Assembly: GCF_034350045.1 (NCBI RefSeq)
Contig: NZ_CP133781.1
Coordinates: 1,766,001 to 1,830,000, forward strand
DNA from: Pseudomonas sp. CCI4.2
Lineage (GTDB): Bacteria > Pseudomonadota > Gammaproteobacteria > Pseudomonadales > Pseudomonadaceae
Direction of reading: 5' to 3'
DNA length: 64,000 nucleotides
Positions 35,764 through 45,705 of the stretch are shown here, in pieces (position 1 is the first letter of the stretch; each line of letters opens with the position of its first letter). Under the pieces are notes generated by a model that worked only from the letters and a program-made list of their open reading frames with translations, was not told where the DNA came from and searched no databases. A program made the position numbers and the translations under genes.

Positions 35764-37901
35764 GCGTGCGCCCCCTTGCTCATGGCCTCTCGGCAAGGAC
35801 AATCTGAAAGCGGGCAGTCCATAGGCGTGCCGTTTTTAGGCTTTTGGCACAATTCGATAATCGTGTCGTTGCCAGAAAGCTTCTGCTGAACAGCCGGATC
35901 GGTCTGAACGACTGGGGCGAGCATTTCAGCCTCCAGCCCATCAACACCGGCCGGTGCCAGCGGCATTGCGGGCATACCCGGCAGCGGCGCACCTCCCAGC
36001 AAGATCGGTACGCTGGAAAATATCCCCGCAGGCGTAATAACCAGATGTTGCCCACCCGCCGCCAAGGTCAGGGTGACGCCAGCGTTGACGATGAAGTTCG
36101 CGCTGGATTTGTAGTGCACGTCTTGCCCGGCTTCGATCACCAAGGCGCCGGTCACGCGGGTATGACTGGACCCCGCCACCTGCAAATGACTCCCCGCCGA
36201 TAACTGCACCTTGCGGTCGCCCGTGATGGCTTGATGGTGCTCAGCTTCTAGCACTGAAACGCTGTTGCCCTTGACCGTTTCCAGCCGCTGACCGCGCACC
36301 TCAAGACGGCTGTCGTTCTGGATCAGTTGTTCCATGTCGCGCTGGGCACGCAGGTAGACCCGTTCAGCGCCATCGCGATCTTCAAAAGAGACTTCGTTGA
36401 AGCCCTGGCTGGCCTTGGAGCTGCGACTGCGGAACACGCTTTTGGTCTTGTTCGCCGGTAACTCATACGGCACCGGATTCAGACTGTTCGGCAAACAGCC
36501 CATGACCATCGGCCGGTCCGCGTCGCCTTCCAGGTAGGAAATCAACACTTCCATGCCGACCCGAGGCAAGGTCACGGCGCCATGACTGTTGCCCGCCCAA
36601 CTCGACGCCACCCGCACCCAGCAACTGCTGGTGTCGTCGTTGAGTTCGCGGCGATCCCAGTGAAACTTGACCTTCACCCGACCGAATTTATCGCAGTGAA
36701 TTTCTTCGCCTTCCGGGCCAGTGACCTTGGCGGTTTGGGTGCTGTGAATCAGCGGTTTGGGGTGCCTCAAGGCGGGGCGAAACTGGATCGTTTCCGGGAT
36801 GGCGGTGAAGGAGTTCCGATAACCCTGAGCGATTTTTCCGGCGGCGACCAGAGCGTCAGCGCCCAATTCTTCCAACACCTGCGGCTGCCGCCCTTCGTGC
36901 TTGATCGAAATCAGCACCCACGGGTTATTCCATTTCAGCTGCGGATGGTCTTCCAGCTGGATCACCGTCCCGCTGCGCAACACCGGGTGATCGCTGCCGC
37001 CGTCGGCCAGTTGGAAATCCGTGCGGTGCCGTTCCAGGTCTCGGTTGGATAATCGTCTGCCGTGATCGTCCTCCAGAAAGCGGCCGGGATACACGTAATG
37101 CTCAAGCTTGGGATCGACATGCAGGGCCTCACCCCTTTGGACTTGGGCTGGGGTCGCCTGCGGACTTCTAACGCTTTCCAGCAAATAACCGGCTTTCTGA
37201 AAATCATAATCGCGATGCACCACGTGGCTGGTGCGTGCCGCCAGGCGCACGCCGAAGGACTGAATCGAATAGTCCTCGGGCACCATGCCGTTCAACGGTT
37301 TGAACGGCAGCGCCAACCGCGCCGCGTGGGGAAACATTATTTCGTCATCGGCGAAAATCAACCGATGGCCGTCAGCCGAATGCTCAAAACGGTAAAACCA
37401 GCCGTCTTCTTCGCACAGCCGATTGACGAAGTGCAGGTCGCTTTCGTCGTACTGCACGCAATAGTCACGGACCGGAGCGCGGGTCACGCCACTGTCGAAT
37501 TGCACGTCCAGGCCGTCAAACAGGCCGTGCTCTTTCAGCACTTCAAGAATGATCGCCGGCACGCTCATCTGCTGGAACGAGCGGCGGTGGCTGCTGTGTT
37601 CCAAGTACGCGAGAGAGGGTTTGAGCACCGCGACGTAGTGGGTCAGCCGGGCGTTGGAATCGCTTTTGTGGATGGAGTGAATATGCCCGTGAATGCCTTC
37701 GCCGTCCGGGCCAAAACCAAGGAAAGCCGCCTTGTGCAGCAGGTCCGACAGCTCAATACCAGACGACCGACTGACCAGTTCGACGGTGATGGCGTAAGGC
37801 GTGCTGACGGCTTCCGCGCCATCAAACGCGAGCACTTGCAAAGAAGGATTTTCAAGACCTTTCACACTCAGCGTGAAGGTTGGGACGGCGGCCTGAGGCA
37901 T
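35760..37901 (-). CDS. vgrG: Type VI secretion tip protein VgrG
   Basis: 713 residues. Gp27-like barrel region (1-~370), gp5-like OB domain (about 385-470: [41 protein letters not shown]), then the needle/DUF2345 repeats, and a private cysteine-rich tail of ~40 residues ([11 protein letters not shown]). Start at 37901 (MPQAAVPTF) follows GGAG; an in-frame upstream extension to 38021 has no family similarity. No hcp, paar or structural T6SS genes are present, so this is an orphan vgrG island using a secretion machine encoded elsewhere. Confidence 0.94.
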   Translation of the reverse strand: MPQAAVPTFTLSVKGLENPSLQVLAFDGAEAVSTPYAITVELVSRSSGIELSDLLHKAAFLGFGPDGEGIHGHIHSIHKSDSNARLTHYVAVLKPSLAYLEHSSHRRSFQQMSVPAIILEVLKEHGLFDGLDVQFDSGVTRAPVRDYCVQYDESDLHFVNRLCEEDGWFYRFEHSADGHRLIFADDEIMFPHAARLALPFKPLNGMVPEDYSIQSFGVRLAARTSHVVHRDYDFQKAGYLLESVRSPQATPAQVQRGEALHVDPKLEHYVYPGRFLEDDHGRRLSNRDLERHRTDFQLADGGSDHPVLRSGTVIQLEDHPQLKWNNPWVLISIKHEGRQPQVLEELGADALVAAGKIAQGYRNSFTAIPETIQFRPALRHPKPLIHSTQTAKVTGPEGEEIHCDKFGRVKVKFHWDRRELNDDTSSCWVRVASSWAGNSHGAVTLPRVGMEVLISYLEGDADRPMVMGCLPNSLNPVPYELPANKTKSVFRSRSSKASQGFNEVSFEDRDGAERVYLRAQRDMEQLIQNDSRLEVRGQRLETVKGNSVSVLEAEHHQAITGDRKVQLSAGSHLQVAGSSHTRVTGALVIEAGQDVHYKSSANFIVNAGVTLTLAAGGQHLVITPAGIFSSVPILLGGAPLPGMPAMPLAPAGVDGLEAEMLAPVVQTDPAVQQKLSGNDTIIELCQKPKNGTPMDCPLSDCPCREAMSKGAHA

Positions 37902-38078
37902 TGGCAGATTCTCCGCATCAAAAGATGCGGCAACTTTGCGAGGCGATGTCGGCGATGTATATCGGGCGCATCCCACAGTTGGTGTAGGACGCCTCCGGTC
38001 ATCTTGTAGGTGGTTGCCCACGCTTAACGTTCGGGGGCTAAGACAACCCTATTAAGCCGAAACCCAAGTACTGGATTT

Positions 38079-38276
38079 CTAGCGCGAGCGAACCTTCCCA
38101 TACCGGGAAAACAACCCTCGTACACTCAACACCGCCGGAATCCCCATCCCGACCCACGACAACATGTCCCACGCCCCGTTGCCGAGCAACGCAGCAAAAA
38201 GCCCCGCCGCCATCAGTAAACCCATCCAGATCGGGTGCGCAAACACGCTCCAGTTGCTCGTACGTTTAGCCTTCAT
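38079..38276 (-). CDS. Small two-helix membrane protein of the PepSY operon
   Basis: 65 residues: HPIWMGLLMAAGLFAALLG and MLSWVGMGIPAVLSVRGLF are two membrane helices. Its ATG overlaps the stop of the PepSY gene (ATGA at 38276-38273). Such small proteins often follow PepSY genes in siderophore operons. Function not established. Confidence 0.75.
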   Translation of the reverse strand: MKAKRTSNWSVFAHPIWMGLLMAAGLFAALLGNGAWDMLSWVGMGIPAVLSVRGLFSRYGKVRSR

Positions 38277-39412
38277 CGGGCAGTCTCCGCCTGAGACGTG
38301 TCGACACGAACCAAGGTCGTAGCCCGGCGTCGAACCCACCACAGGTACACGCCGCTGCCGAGGACGATGATGGTCAGCACATCCAGCACGGCCCACAACA
38401 CTTTCATCGGCATGCCGCCGTAGTCGCCGAAGTGCAGCGGTTGGGACATGAGGAGGGCGTCCATGTACCACGGGCGGTCGACGATGGCGGTGACGTGCAA
38501 GTCGCAGGCGTCGATCAGCACCGGGGTCAACAGGTGCGATGTCAGGTGGCTGGCGCCTTTCATGAACACCGCGTAGTGGTGTTCGCTGGAAAAACGAGTG
38601 CCGGGGAACGCAATGAAATCTGCTTGCATGCCGGGAACAGCCGCTTCGGCGATGTCCAGCAAGCGGGTGGCGGGCGCGCGACTCAGCAAGGGCGGGGCGT
38701 CGCGGTAGGGCGCGATCATGGCGGCCAGGCTGTCGTTGCGCCATGCGGTGATCACCAGGTCGGCACAGGCGTTGAACACGCCCGTCACTCCGACCACCAA
38801 TGCCCAGGTCAGGGTGACGACGCCAATCAGGTTATGCAGGTCGAGCCAGCGCACGCGGCTGGATTTGTTCTGGCGCACGCTGGCAAATTTCAAGCGGCGC
38901 ATGAACGGCGCATACAGCACCACGCCCGAGACAATGGCGGCGATGAACATCAACCCCATCGCGCCGAGAAACAGCATGCCCCACGGGCCTGCGTACATGT
39001 CGGTGTGCAGGCGCAGCATGATCATCATGAAGCCGCCGTTGGCCGAGGCTTTTTCGAAGGCTTCGCCGGTGCGGGCATCGAGCACAAAGGTGTGGGACGC
39101 GTTCGGTTCAGTCCCGGCGGTGGTGGCCATGATCGCGGTCACGGCGTTAGGGGTGTCATCGTCCCAGCCAAAATATTGCAAGACTTCGCCCGGGCGATGC
39201 GCTTCGGCGGCGAGGACCAGCTGTTGCAGACTCAGCGACGGCGTATTGGCCGGCATCTGTTTGAATTCGGGGGTGTTGCCTAATAAATGATCAATTTCAT
39301 GGTGAAAAATCAGTGGCAACCCGGTGACTGCCAGCATCAGCAGAAACACGGTGCAGATCAGGCTGGTCCAGGTGTGGACGGTAGACCAGCGGCGGATGGT
39401 TTGGCTTTTCAT
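38273..39412 (-). CDS. PepSY-associated transmembrane protein (iron uptake)
   Basis: 379 residues, about four membrane helices (first at 15-35, last near 345-365 before WWVRRR). The periplasmic part contains PepSY-type segments (SLQQLVLAAEAHRPGEVL). Similar inner-membrane proteins in siderophore loci are thought to reduce or release iron from siderophores. RLHTDMYAGPWG and WLDLHNLIGV contain the conserved His residues. It lies directly behind a decayed TonB receptor gene, its probable former operon partner. Confidence 0.88.
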   Translation of the reverse strand: MKSQTIRRWSTVHTWTSLICTVFLLMLAVTGLPLIFHHEIDHLLGNTPEFKQMPANTPSLSLQQLVLAAEAHRPGEVLQYFGWDDDTPNAVTAIMATTAGTEPNASHTFVLDARTGEAFEKASANGGFMMIMLRLHTDMYAGPWGMLFLGAMGLMFIAAIVSGVVLYAPFMRRLKFASVRQNKSSRVRWLDLHNLIGVVTLTWALVVGVTGVFNACADLVITAWRNDSLAAMIAPYRDAPPLLSRAPATRLLDIAEAAVPGMQADFIAFPGTRFSSEHHYAVFMKGASHLTSHLLTPVLIDACDLHVTAIVDRPWYMDALLMSQPLHFGDYGGMPMKVLWAVLDVLTIIVLGSGVYLWWVRRRATTLVRVDTSQAETAR

Positions 39413-39486
39413 GTTTTTTCCAAAAGCGAAGAGCCACTGCCTTAAGTGGCCCTGTTTTACGCGCTCGGTTTAAAGCCCGAGGATCG

Positions 39487-39889
39487 TTACCACTTGTAGT
39501 TGAGGCTGGTCAGCACGTTGCGTTGGTCGCCGTAGTAACACCACGTGCCATCGCAGGTCGACAGGTGATCTTTGTTAAACACAGTGTTTGCGTTGACTGC
39601 CACCGAGACGCCTTGAGGCTGTTGTTCAAACGGCCGAGGTCGCAATGCACCGCAGCGTCGTAGAGGGTGTACGAGCTGACGTGGGCGTTGGAGGTATTGG
39701 CAGCGTTGCCGAAGGTGTCGCCGACATAACGCACGCCAGCGCCCATGCCGAAGCCATCGAAATTTGGCTTAAATCTTCGGCGCGATGGGGGCAGGCGATG
39801 TTGTGCTTCAGCCTAGACAGCAGCCAGCTTCGATGATCGCGATACAGCGTGCTGACACGCTCGGTATGACGGCTTTGGACTGGCGACAC
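39487..39889 (-). pseudogene. Deletion remnant: FecI-type sigma start fused to a TonB-receptor end
   Basis: From GTG 39889 about 42 codons read as the N-terminus of a FecI-like ECF sigma factor (LYRDHRSWLLSRLKHN, ACPHRAEDLSQ). At about 39765 this switches, out of frame, to the C-terminus of a TonB-dependent siderophore receptor (FGMGAGVRYVGDTFGN, TLYDAAVHCDLG). Near 39620 a one-base loss shifts the frame; in the corrected frame the end reads VNANTVFNKDHLS ... SLNYKW followed by TAA at 39489. A sigma-antisigma-receptor locus was thus collapsed by one deletion, leaving the PepSY gene behind. Confidence 0.8.
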
Positions 39890-40020
39890 GTACGGCCCCG
39901 GATGATAACTCTAATACTAACGAGAATATTTCGCGATTGTGTCAGAGCGCGGTGTGGGAAGCAATTAGCGCTCATCGGAGGGTCTTGCAGGGGGTTAAGT
40001 ATTACAAAATGTTTGCAAGA

Positions 40021-40050
40021 GATAATGATAGAACTTATCATTCTCATTAC
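40021..40050. promoter_or_regulatory. Fur box
   Basis: GATAATGATAGAACTTATCA followed by TTCTCATTAC closely follows the GATAATGATAATCATTATC consensus. It lies 85 bases upstream of the TonB receptor ATG and predicts iron-repressed expression. It could also have served the decayed sigma gene on the other strand. Confidence 0.82.
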
Positions 40051-40134
40051 TGTCCCGCTCACGCTGCTCAGTCATTCTCACTGCTCGTCGTCCTCTCCCC
40101 TAAATGCTCAACGGCCCCTCCCTCAGGATCGACC

Positions 40135-42363
40135 ATGCTCACTCCCGCTCAACCAGGCTTTCCCTTGCGCCCGACCTTACTTGCCTTGCTCTGCTCGCTA
40201 ACGATCAGTGCTCAAGGTGCGACTACCGACAAGACGCAGGATGCGGGCACTACTCAAGGGAGCGGCGCAGTTGTGTTGGGTGACGTAAACATTGATGCGC
40301 AGGCCACTGCGCCGACGACCGACCTCCCTGCGGTGTATGCAGGCGGGCAAGTCGCCCGTGGCGCGCAATTGGGTGTTTTGGGTAACCAGGACATCATGGA
40401 CGTCCCGTTCAGCACGACGTCCTACACCGAAAAACTGATCCGCGACCAGCAAGCCGAAACAGTGGGCGACGTTCTGTTGAACGACTCATCGGTTCGTCAG
40501 GCCAGCGGCTATGCCAACCAGGCGCAGGTGTTCGTGATTCGTGGTTTACCGCTGAACTCCGACGACATCTCTTACAACGGTTTGTATGGCGTGCTGCCGC
40601 GTCAGATCATCTCCACCGATGCGCTAGAGCGCGTAGAAGTGTTCAAAGGCCCCAACGCGTTTATCAATGGCGTAACCCCGACCGGCTCCGGTATCGGCGG
40701 CGGTGTGAACTTGCAACCTAAACGCGCGGACGATGTTCCGTTGCGCCGCCTGAGCACGGACATCAGCTCTGACGGTCGGATTGGCGAACACTTGGATTTG
40801 GGTCAGCGCTTTGGTGAGGGCAATCAATTTGGCGCACGGGTGAATTTGGCGCAGCGCGAAGGCGACACCGCCATCGACGACGAAAGCAATCGCGCCAAAC
40901 TGTTCTCCATTGGCCTGGATTATCGCGGCGACGCACTGCGTGTCTCCGGCGACTTCGCCTACCAGAGCGAGCGCGTCAACGGAGGCCGAAACACAGTGTT
41001 TCTGGGCACTGCGACCCATATACCTGACGCCCCTTCGTCCACCACCAATTACAACCCTAAATGGGGTTACACCGAGATCCAAGACACCTTCGGCATGATG
41101 CGCGCCGAATACGACTTGAACGATAACTGGACGGCGTACGCCGCAGCCGGCCAGAAACATACCCGTGAAACGGGGGACTACTCTTCGGTCACCTTGATTG
41201 GCAACAACGGCAATGCCAAGGTCACCGGGTCGTTCATCCCGCACATCGAAGACAACACCAGTGCCATGGCTGGCTTGAACGGTGCGTTTCAGACCGGCTC
41301 TGTTAGCCACAAGCTCAACTTCGGCCTGGCAGGCATCTGGACTTCACAGCGCAGCGCCTACAATTTTGACCTGACGGCACACGCCACCAATATCTATGAC
41401 CCGGTTAATCCACCTGAGCCAGTGGGCAACTTCGCCGGAGGCGATCTGGGCGATCCAAATGTTGTTGGCAAAACCATCGTTCGCAGTGGTGCGGTGTCCG
41501 ACACGTTGGGCTTTATCGATGATCGGGTACTGCTGACGCTTGGCGTGCGCCGCCAAGAGCTGATCGTAGAAGGTTATAGCTACGGCGACAGCAGTCGCAC
41601 AGCGTTCTACGATGAATCGATTACCACGCCGGTTTACGGGATTGTGATCAAGCCGTGGGAGCATGTGTCCCTCTATGCCAACCATATCGAAGGGTTGGCG
41701 CAAGGGCCTACTGCGCCGACATCGGCAGGTGGGGCGAAGGTTATCAATGGCACCCAAGTATTCGCCCCGGCACGTTCGAAACAGACGGAAGCGGGCGTAA
41801 AACTGGACATGGGCACCTATGGGGCAAGCCTGGGTGTTTACCGAATCTCCCAGCCGAGCGCCGGTTATTCTCAACTGGTTAACCCCACTACCGCTGTCTA
41901 TGTTCATGACGGTGAGCAGATCAACAAAGGGGTTGAGCTGAATGTGTTCGGCGAGCCGATTGAAGGGCTGCGTTTGCTCACCGGTTTGACGCGCATGGAA
42001 ACCGAGTTGCAGGACACTCAGGGCGGGACCAACGACGGCCATCGCGCCATCGGTGTTCCAACCTTCCAGTTCAACGCCTCAGTTGATTGGGACGTGCCTG
42101 GTTTGCAGGGTGTTTCCCTGAACGGGCTGATGCTGCGCACTGGCGGTCAATACGCCGATGCGGCCAACAACCTCAGCCTACCGACATGGAACCGCTTCGA
42201 TGTTGGTGCTCGTTACAACTTCAAAGTCGATCAGCGTGATGTCACCGTACGTGCCACTGTCGAGAACGTTGCGAACAAGGATTACTGGGCTTCAGCACTG
42301 GGTGGCTACCTGACCCAAGGCGACCCGCGTCTGGTGAAGTTGTCGGGCTCAATCGATTTCTGA
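40135..42363 (+). CDS. TonB-dependent siderophore receptor
   Basis: 742 residues. Signal peptide (1-31), no long N-terminal signalling domain, plug domain from about residue 65 (VGDVLLNDSSVRQASGYA, FVIRGLPLNSDDISYNG, ERVEVFKGPNAFINGV), then a 22-strand barrel ending in Phe (SGSIDF). Absence of the secretin/TonB short N-terminal domain means no sigma-factor signalling. Ligand unknown; resembles ferrichrome/catecholate-type receptors annotated in pseudomonads. ATG at 40135 follows AGGA; upstream in-frame sequence holds the Fur box. Iron regulated. Confidence 0.92.
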   Translation: MLTPAQPGFPLRPTLLALLCSLTISAQGATTDKTQDAGTTQGSGAVVLGDVNIDAQATAPTTDLPAVYAGGQVARGAQLGVLGNQDIMDVPFSTTSYTEKLIRDQQAETVGDVLLNDSSVRQASGYANQAQVFVIRGLPLNSDDISYNGLYGVLPRQIISTDALERVEVFKGPNAFINGVTPTGSGIGGGVNLQPKRADDVPLRRLSTDISSDGRIGEHLDLGQRFGEGNQFGARVNLAQREGDTAIDDESNRAKLFSIGLDYRGDALRVSGDFAYQSERVNGGRNTVFLGTATHIPDAPSSTTNYNPKWGYTEIQDTFGMMRAEYDLNDNWTAYAAAGQKHTRETGDYSSVTLIGNNGNAKVTGSFIPHIEDNTSAMAGLNGAFQTGSVSHKLNFGLAGIWTSQRSAYNFDLTAHATNIYDPVNPPEPVGNFAGGDLGDPNVVGKTIVRSGAVSDTLGFIDDRVLLTLGVRRQELIVEGYSYGDSSRTAFYDESITTPVYGIVIKPWEHVSLYANHIEGLAQGPTAPTSAGGAKVINGTQVFAPARSKQTEAGVKLDMGTYGASLGVYRISQPSAGYSQLVNPTTAVYVHDGEQINKGVELNVFGEPIEGLRLLTGLTRMETELQDTQGGTNDGHRAIGVPTFQFNASVDWDVPGLQGVSLNGLMLRTGGQYADAANNLSLPTWNRFDVGARYNFKVDQRDVTVRATVENVANKDYWASALGGYLTQGDPRLVKLSGSIDF

Positions 42364-42817
42364 TAACGCGACATCGCAGCTCAGAACTCTGTAGGGACCA
42401 ACAATTTGGCTCCTGCAGGAGTTGTCGAAGGCTGCGATAAGACTTTCCGTGCCTACCCTTTCCTGTCTGCCGAAGTCTCCTCCGTTGGCTTGCCAACGAA
42501 AGCGTCATTGCAGGCGACCCAAATTTCAGGTCGACCTCAGCGGCTCAGCGGCTCGATGACGGGCCTCTTCGCAGGCAAGCCTGCTCCCACAGAAATCTAC
42601 GGCTGCTTGCTAGCAACGGGTATCAGTAAAATCCAAGCGCCGTACCGGCTTCGCAGCCGTCGGCAGCTCCTACAAAATGTGTGCATTGCTCGAAAAACTG
42701 TGGGGCCGAATTCATTCGGGAAGGCTTCATTCCTGACACGCTGCAGCCTCAAACTAAACAAAGTGCCACCCAGTTTGTATGGATTGCCCAGAGACAAATT
42801 TGAAAGCGGCGGGAAGG
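42364..42817. other. Repeat-filled intergenic region
   Basis: 454 bases without a gene. 42482-42594 is an inverted, diverged copy of the REP unit amplified at 9366-9773. 42640-42790 is a copy of the composite element described at 22771-22940. Both sit between the convergent TonB receptor and exonuclease genes. Confidence 0.65.
42482..42594. repeat. Single inverted copy of the 148-bp-type REP unit
   Basis: Read on the minus strand: TGTGGGAGCAGGCTTGCCTG, then GCAATGACGCTTTCGTTGGC, as in the tandem array at 9.4-9.8 kb. The spacer is diverged. Confidence 0.7.
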
Positions 42818-43525
42818 TCAGAACGAATGTGACTGCTGGCGACGGCGCCAGTGGCAGAGGCTTTGTTCCAGGCGCGCTGAACTGTCTATTTGCTGCTTGC
42901 GGGCATGGCTGAACAGGATCAGTGCCAATTCGGCAGTGACCAAGGCGTCGGCGCTGGCATGATGGCGCTCGTCCGCGTGCAAGCCAAAAAACGCGGTCCA
43001 GTCATCAAGGCCGGCGTGTCGAATATTTGCGTTAGGAAACAGCATCGGTGCCATCTGCGCCACGTCGAAAAAGCGGTGCTGTAAGCGATACCCAAGGCTG
43101 TCTTTCAACGCACGACTCAGCATGTGTTGGTCGAACGAAGCGTGAAAAGCCATCAGCGGACTGTTGCCGACAAATTCCATCAGGTCCAACAAGGCATCCA
43201 CCGGTTCGCTGCCAGCGGCAATGGCGCTGGGGCCCAAACCATGCAACAACACGCTGGGGCTGAGTTTGTGATCCGGGCGCAGCAGCGTGCGTTCGAATTG
43301 TTGGCCAAAGTCGATGCCACCGTCCTCGATCACCACCGCGCCGATGGATAACACCACGTCACGGTTAAGGTTCAGGCCACTGGTTTCCAGGTCAAGCACC
43401 ACCCATCGCTGTTGACGCAAGGGGTCGTCATTGACGGACGCGCAGGTCGCCAGATTGTCCAGGCGCTGCTGTTGGCGGGCGTCGAGGGTGGGTCTAGCAC
43501 TGCGTAACCAGGCGAATAAATTCAT
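42818..43525 (-). CDS. DEDDh 3'-5' exonuclease (DnaQ-like)
   Basis: 235 residues. VVLDLETSGLN (first Asp/Glu), AFHASFDQHML (middle Asp) and HHASADALVTAEL (His and final Asp) give the DEDDh active site. Similar to the epsilon subunit but a stand-alone enzyme. Start ATG at 43525 overlaps the stop of the CBS/DUF294 gene upstream (ATGA); this pair is conserved in pseudomonads. Cellular substrate unknown. Confidence 0.9.
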   Translation of the reverse strand: MNLFAWLRSARPTLDARQQQRLDNLATCASVNDDPLRQQRWVVLDLETSGLNLNRDVVLSIGAVVIEDGGIDFGQQFERTLLRPDHKLSPSVLLHGLGPSAIAAGSEPVDALLDLMEFVGNSPLMAFHASFDQHMLSRALKDSLGYRLQHRFFDVAQMAPMLFPNANIRHAGLDDWTAFFGLHADERHHASADALVTAELALILFSHARKQQIDSSARLEQSLCHWRRRQQSHSF

Positions 43526-45462
43526 AACTGATAGCGCAATGTCAGGCTGCTTTGCAGGCGTTGAGCCTGACGCAGTGACTCGCGCAAAATACGCCGATCC
43601 AAGTGGTTGAGAATGTCCGGGTCGACGCGATTTGAATAGGGCAGGTTTTGTCGACTTTGCAATTGGTGTTGCTGCATCCGGGTTTGCTGAATGAAATGGT
43701 ACGCCTCTTCATAAGCGGCGCCGTCCAGCGGCTCGATAACTTCTTTGTCGACCAACTGGCGCAAGCGTTCAAGGGTGTTGTTGGCTTCAACGCCATTGGC
43801 CAGGGCGAGCAGGCGTGCGCCATCAACAAACGGCGTCAGGCCCTGGACTTTCAAGTCCAACGTGGCTTTTTCGCCGCCTTTGCGAGCGAGTACAAAATCT
43901 CGAAAGCGCCCGACTGGCGGCCGCTGACGAAGCGCGTTATCGGCCATCATGCGTTGAAACAATCGGTTGTCAGCCACTTGGTCGAGAATCCCGCGCCGCA
44001 GTTGATCAACGCTGCGCTCATCGCCCCACACCACCCGCAAATCAAAGTAGATGCTGGAAGCCAGAAGATTTTCCGGCGTGGCTTCTCGAATGAAGGCAGC
44101 AAAACGTCGCGACCATTCCAAGCGCGACAGGCACAAGTCGGGGTTGCCGGCCATGATGTTGCCTTTGCACAGGGTAAATCCGCACTGCGCCAAACTTTGA
44201 TTGATCTGTTGCGCCAAGGGCAGCAACTTCGCCCGGATGGCCGCGGCTTCGGCTGCGTCATTGGCCTCGAACAAGATGCCGTTGTCCTGATCGGTATACA
44301 GCGTTTGCTCGCGGCGACCTTCGCTGCCAAAACACAGCCAGCTGAATGGAATACCGGGGTCGCCTTTTTCCAACACCGTCAGTTCGATGACCCGGCACAC
44401 CGTATGGTCGTTGAGCAGGGTGATGATCTGGGTAATCTGCGTCGACGAAGCACCGTGGGCCAGCATCCGATCGACCAGTTGCACAATTTCGCCGCGCAGG
44501 TTGGCCAGGCTTTCAATTTTCGTCGCGCTGCGAATGGTCCGCGCCAAATGAACCAGGTCCACGCGCTGCAAAGAAAACAAATCGCGTTCGGACACCACGC
44601 CACACAGACGCTGGTCTTTCACCAGACAGACATGAGCGATATGCCGTTCGGTCATCGCGATAGCGGCATCAAATGCGCTGGCATCGGGGCTGAGAAAAAA
44701 TGGTTTCTGAATCATGTTTTTTTCGATGGGCAAACCGAAGTCTCCCGTGCCATCGGCCACGACCTGGCGCAGGTCGCGCAGGGTGAAAATGCCCAGCGGC
44801 GCCTTGCGCTCATCGACGATCACAATGCTGCCGACCTGTTGCTCATGCATCAGCTTGACCGCTTCGCGCAACGGAGTGTCCGGGCTGCAGGTCACGGGGT
44901 GACGCATCGCCAGTTCGCCGAGGCGAGTATTCAACGAATACTGAGTGCCGAGTGCTTCTGCGGCGCGTTGCTGGACTTGTTGGTTGACCTGCTCCAGCAG
45001 GCTGCTGACACCCCGTAAGGCGAAGTCACGAAACTCGCTGGAGAGCGCGAACAGTTTGATGAACGCTAATTTGTTCAACTGCAGGCAAAAGGTGTCTTCG
45101 GCCGCGAGATGTTCGGTGCGCGTGGCGCGTTCGCCCAGCAGCGCAGCCAGCGGAAAACACTCTCCGGTGGAAATTTCGAACGTGGTCTCGGTTTCGCTTT
45201 TCGCAGGGTGCGTACGTTCGCCCACGACTCGGCCGGTTTTGACGATGTAAAAATGTTCTACCGGGCCGTCGGCAGGTTTGATGATGCATTCGTCGGCCGC
45301 GTAAAAACGCAGTTGGCACTGTTCGACCAGATACGCGAGGTGCGCGTTTTCCATCTGGTTGAAAGGTGGGAACTTTTGCAGGAATTGAATAGTGCCGTGT
45401 ATGTTTTGCAGCACCGCTGTCTTGCCTGCCTGATTGAAAGCATCTGCCTTACGCATGACCAT
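43522..45462 (-). CDS. cNMP-binding / CBS / DUF294 nucleotidyltransferase-like signalling protein
   Basis: 646 residues. Order: cyclic-nucleotide-binding fold (about 30-150, VEHFYIVKTGRVVGE), paired CBS domains (about 175-295, HPVTCSPDTPLREAV and HIAHVCLVKDQRLCGVVSERDLF), DUF294 nucleotidyltransferase with GSEGRREQTLYTDQDNG (about 385-402; the G-S and DxD pattern is intact), and the C-terminal DUF294 helical domain. Related to PII uridylyltransferase-like proteins, but the target is unknown. Either of two ATGs (45462, 45456) could be the start. Confidence 0.88.
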   Translation of the reverse strand: MVMRKADAFNQAGKTAVLQNIHGTIQFLQKFPPFNQMENAHLAYLVEQCQLRFYAADECIIKPADGPVEHFYIVKTGRVVGERTHPAKSETETTFEISTGECFPLAALLGERATRTEHLAAEDTFCLQLNKLAFIKLFALSSEFRDFALRGVSSLLEQVNQQVQQRAAEALGTQYSLNTRLGELAMRHPVTCSPDTPLREAVKLMHEQQVGSIVIVDERKAPLGIFTLRDLRQVVADGTGDFGLPIEKNMIQKPFFLSPDASAFDAAIAMTERHIAHVCLVKDQRLCGVVSERDLFSLQRVDLVHLARTIRSATKIESLANLRGEIVQLVDRMLAHGASSTQITQIITLLNDHTVCRVIELTVLEKGDPGIPFSWLCFGSEGRREQTLYTDQDNGILFEANDAAEAAAIRAKLLPLAQQINQSLAQCGFTLCKGNIMAGNPDLCLSRLEWSRRFAAFIREATPENLLASSIYFDLRVVWGDERSVDQLRRGILDQVADNRLFQRMMADNALRQRPPVGRFRDFVLARKGGEKATLDLKVQGLTPFVDGARLLALANGVEANNTLERLRQLVDKEVIEPLDGAAYEEAYHFIQQTRMQQHQLQSRQNLPYSNRVDPDILNHLDRRILRESLRQAQRLQSSLTLRYQL

Positions 45463-45705
45463 GACCGCTTATGTAGAACAATTTTTAGAGTCGGTTTTCG
45501 AGAGTCATGGTCGGCCGCTAACGAGAAAGTGCCCATTGGACGTAAGTCTAGGATCGCGTTAATGAACTAGAGTGAAAATACCCGACTCAAGTGCTCGGAT
45601 TTTCGCGTGAGTTTTGCGCGAGGATCAGGTACAAAGCCGACGAAGCGTACAGCGCATGATGTTTGATTCGCTGTCCTACCAGTGTGGGGAATCAATGAGA
45701 CCTGT

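Noticed and set aside
43648..45018. Plus-strand open frame of 456 codons
   Set aside because: Antisense to the CBS/DUF294 gene, which has clear domains.
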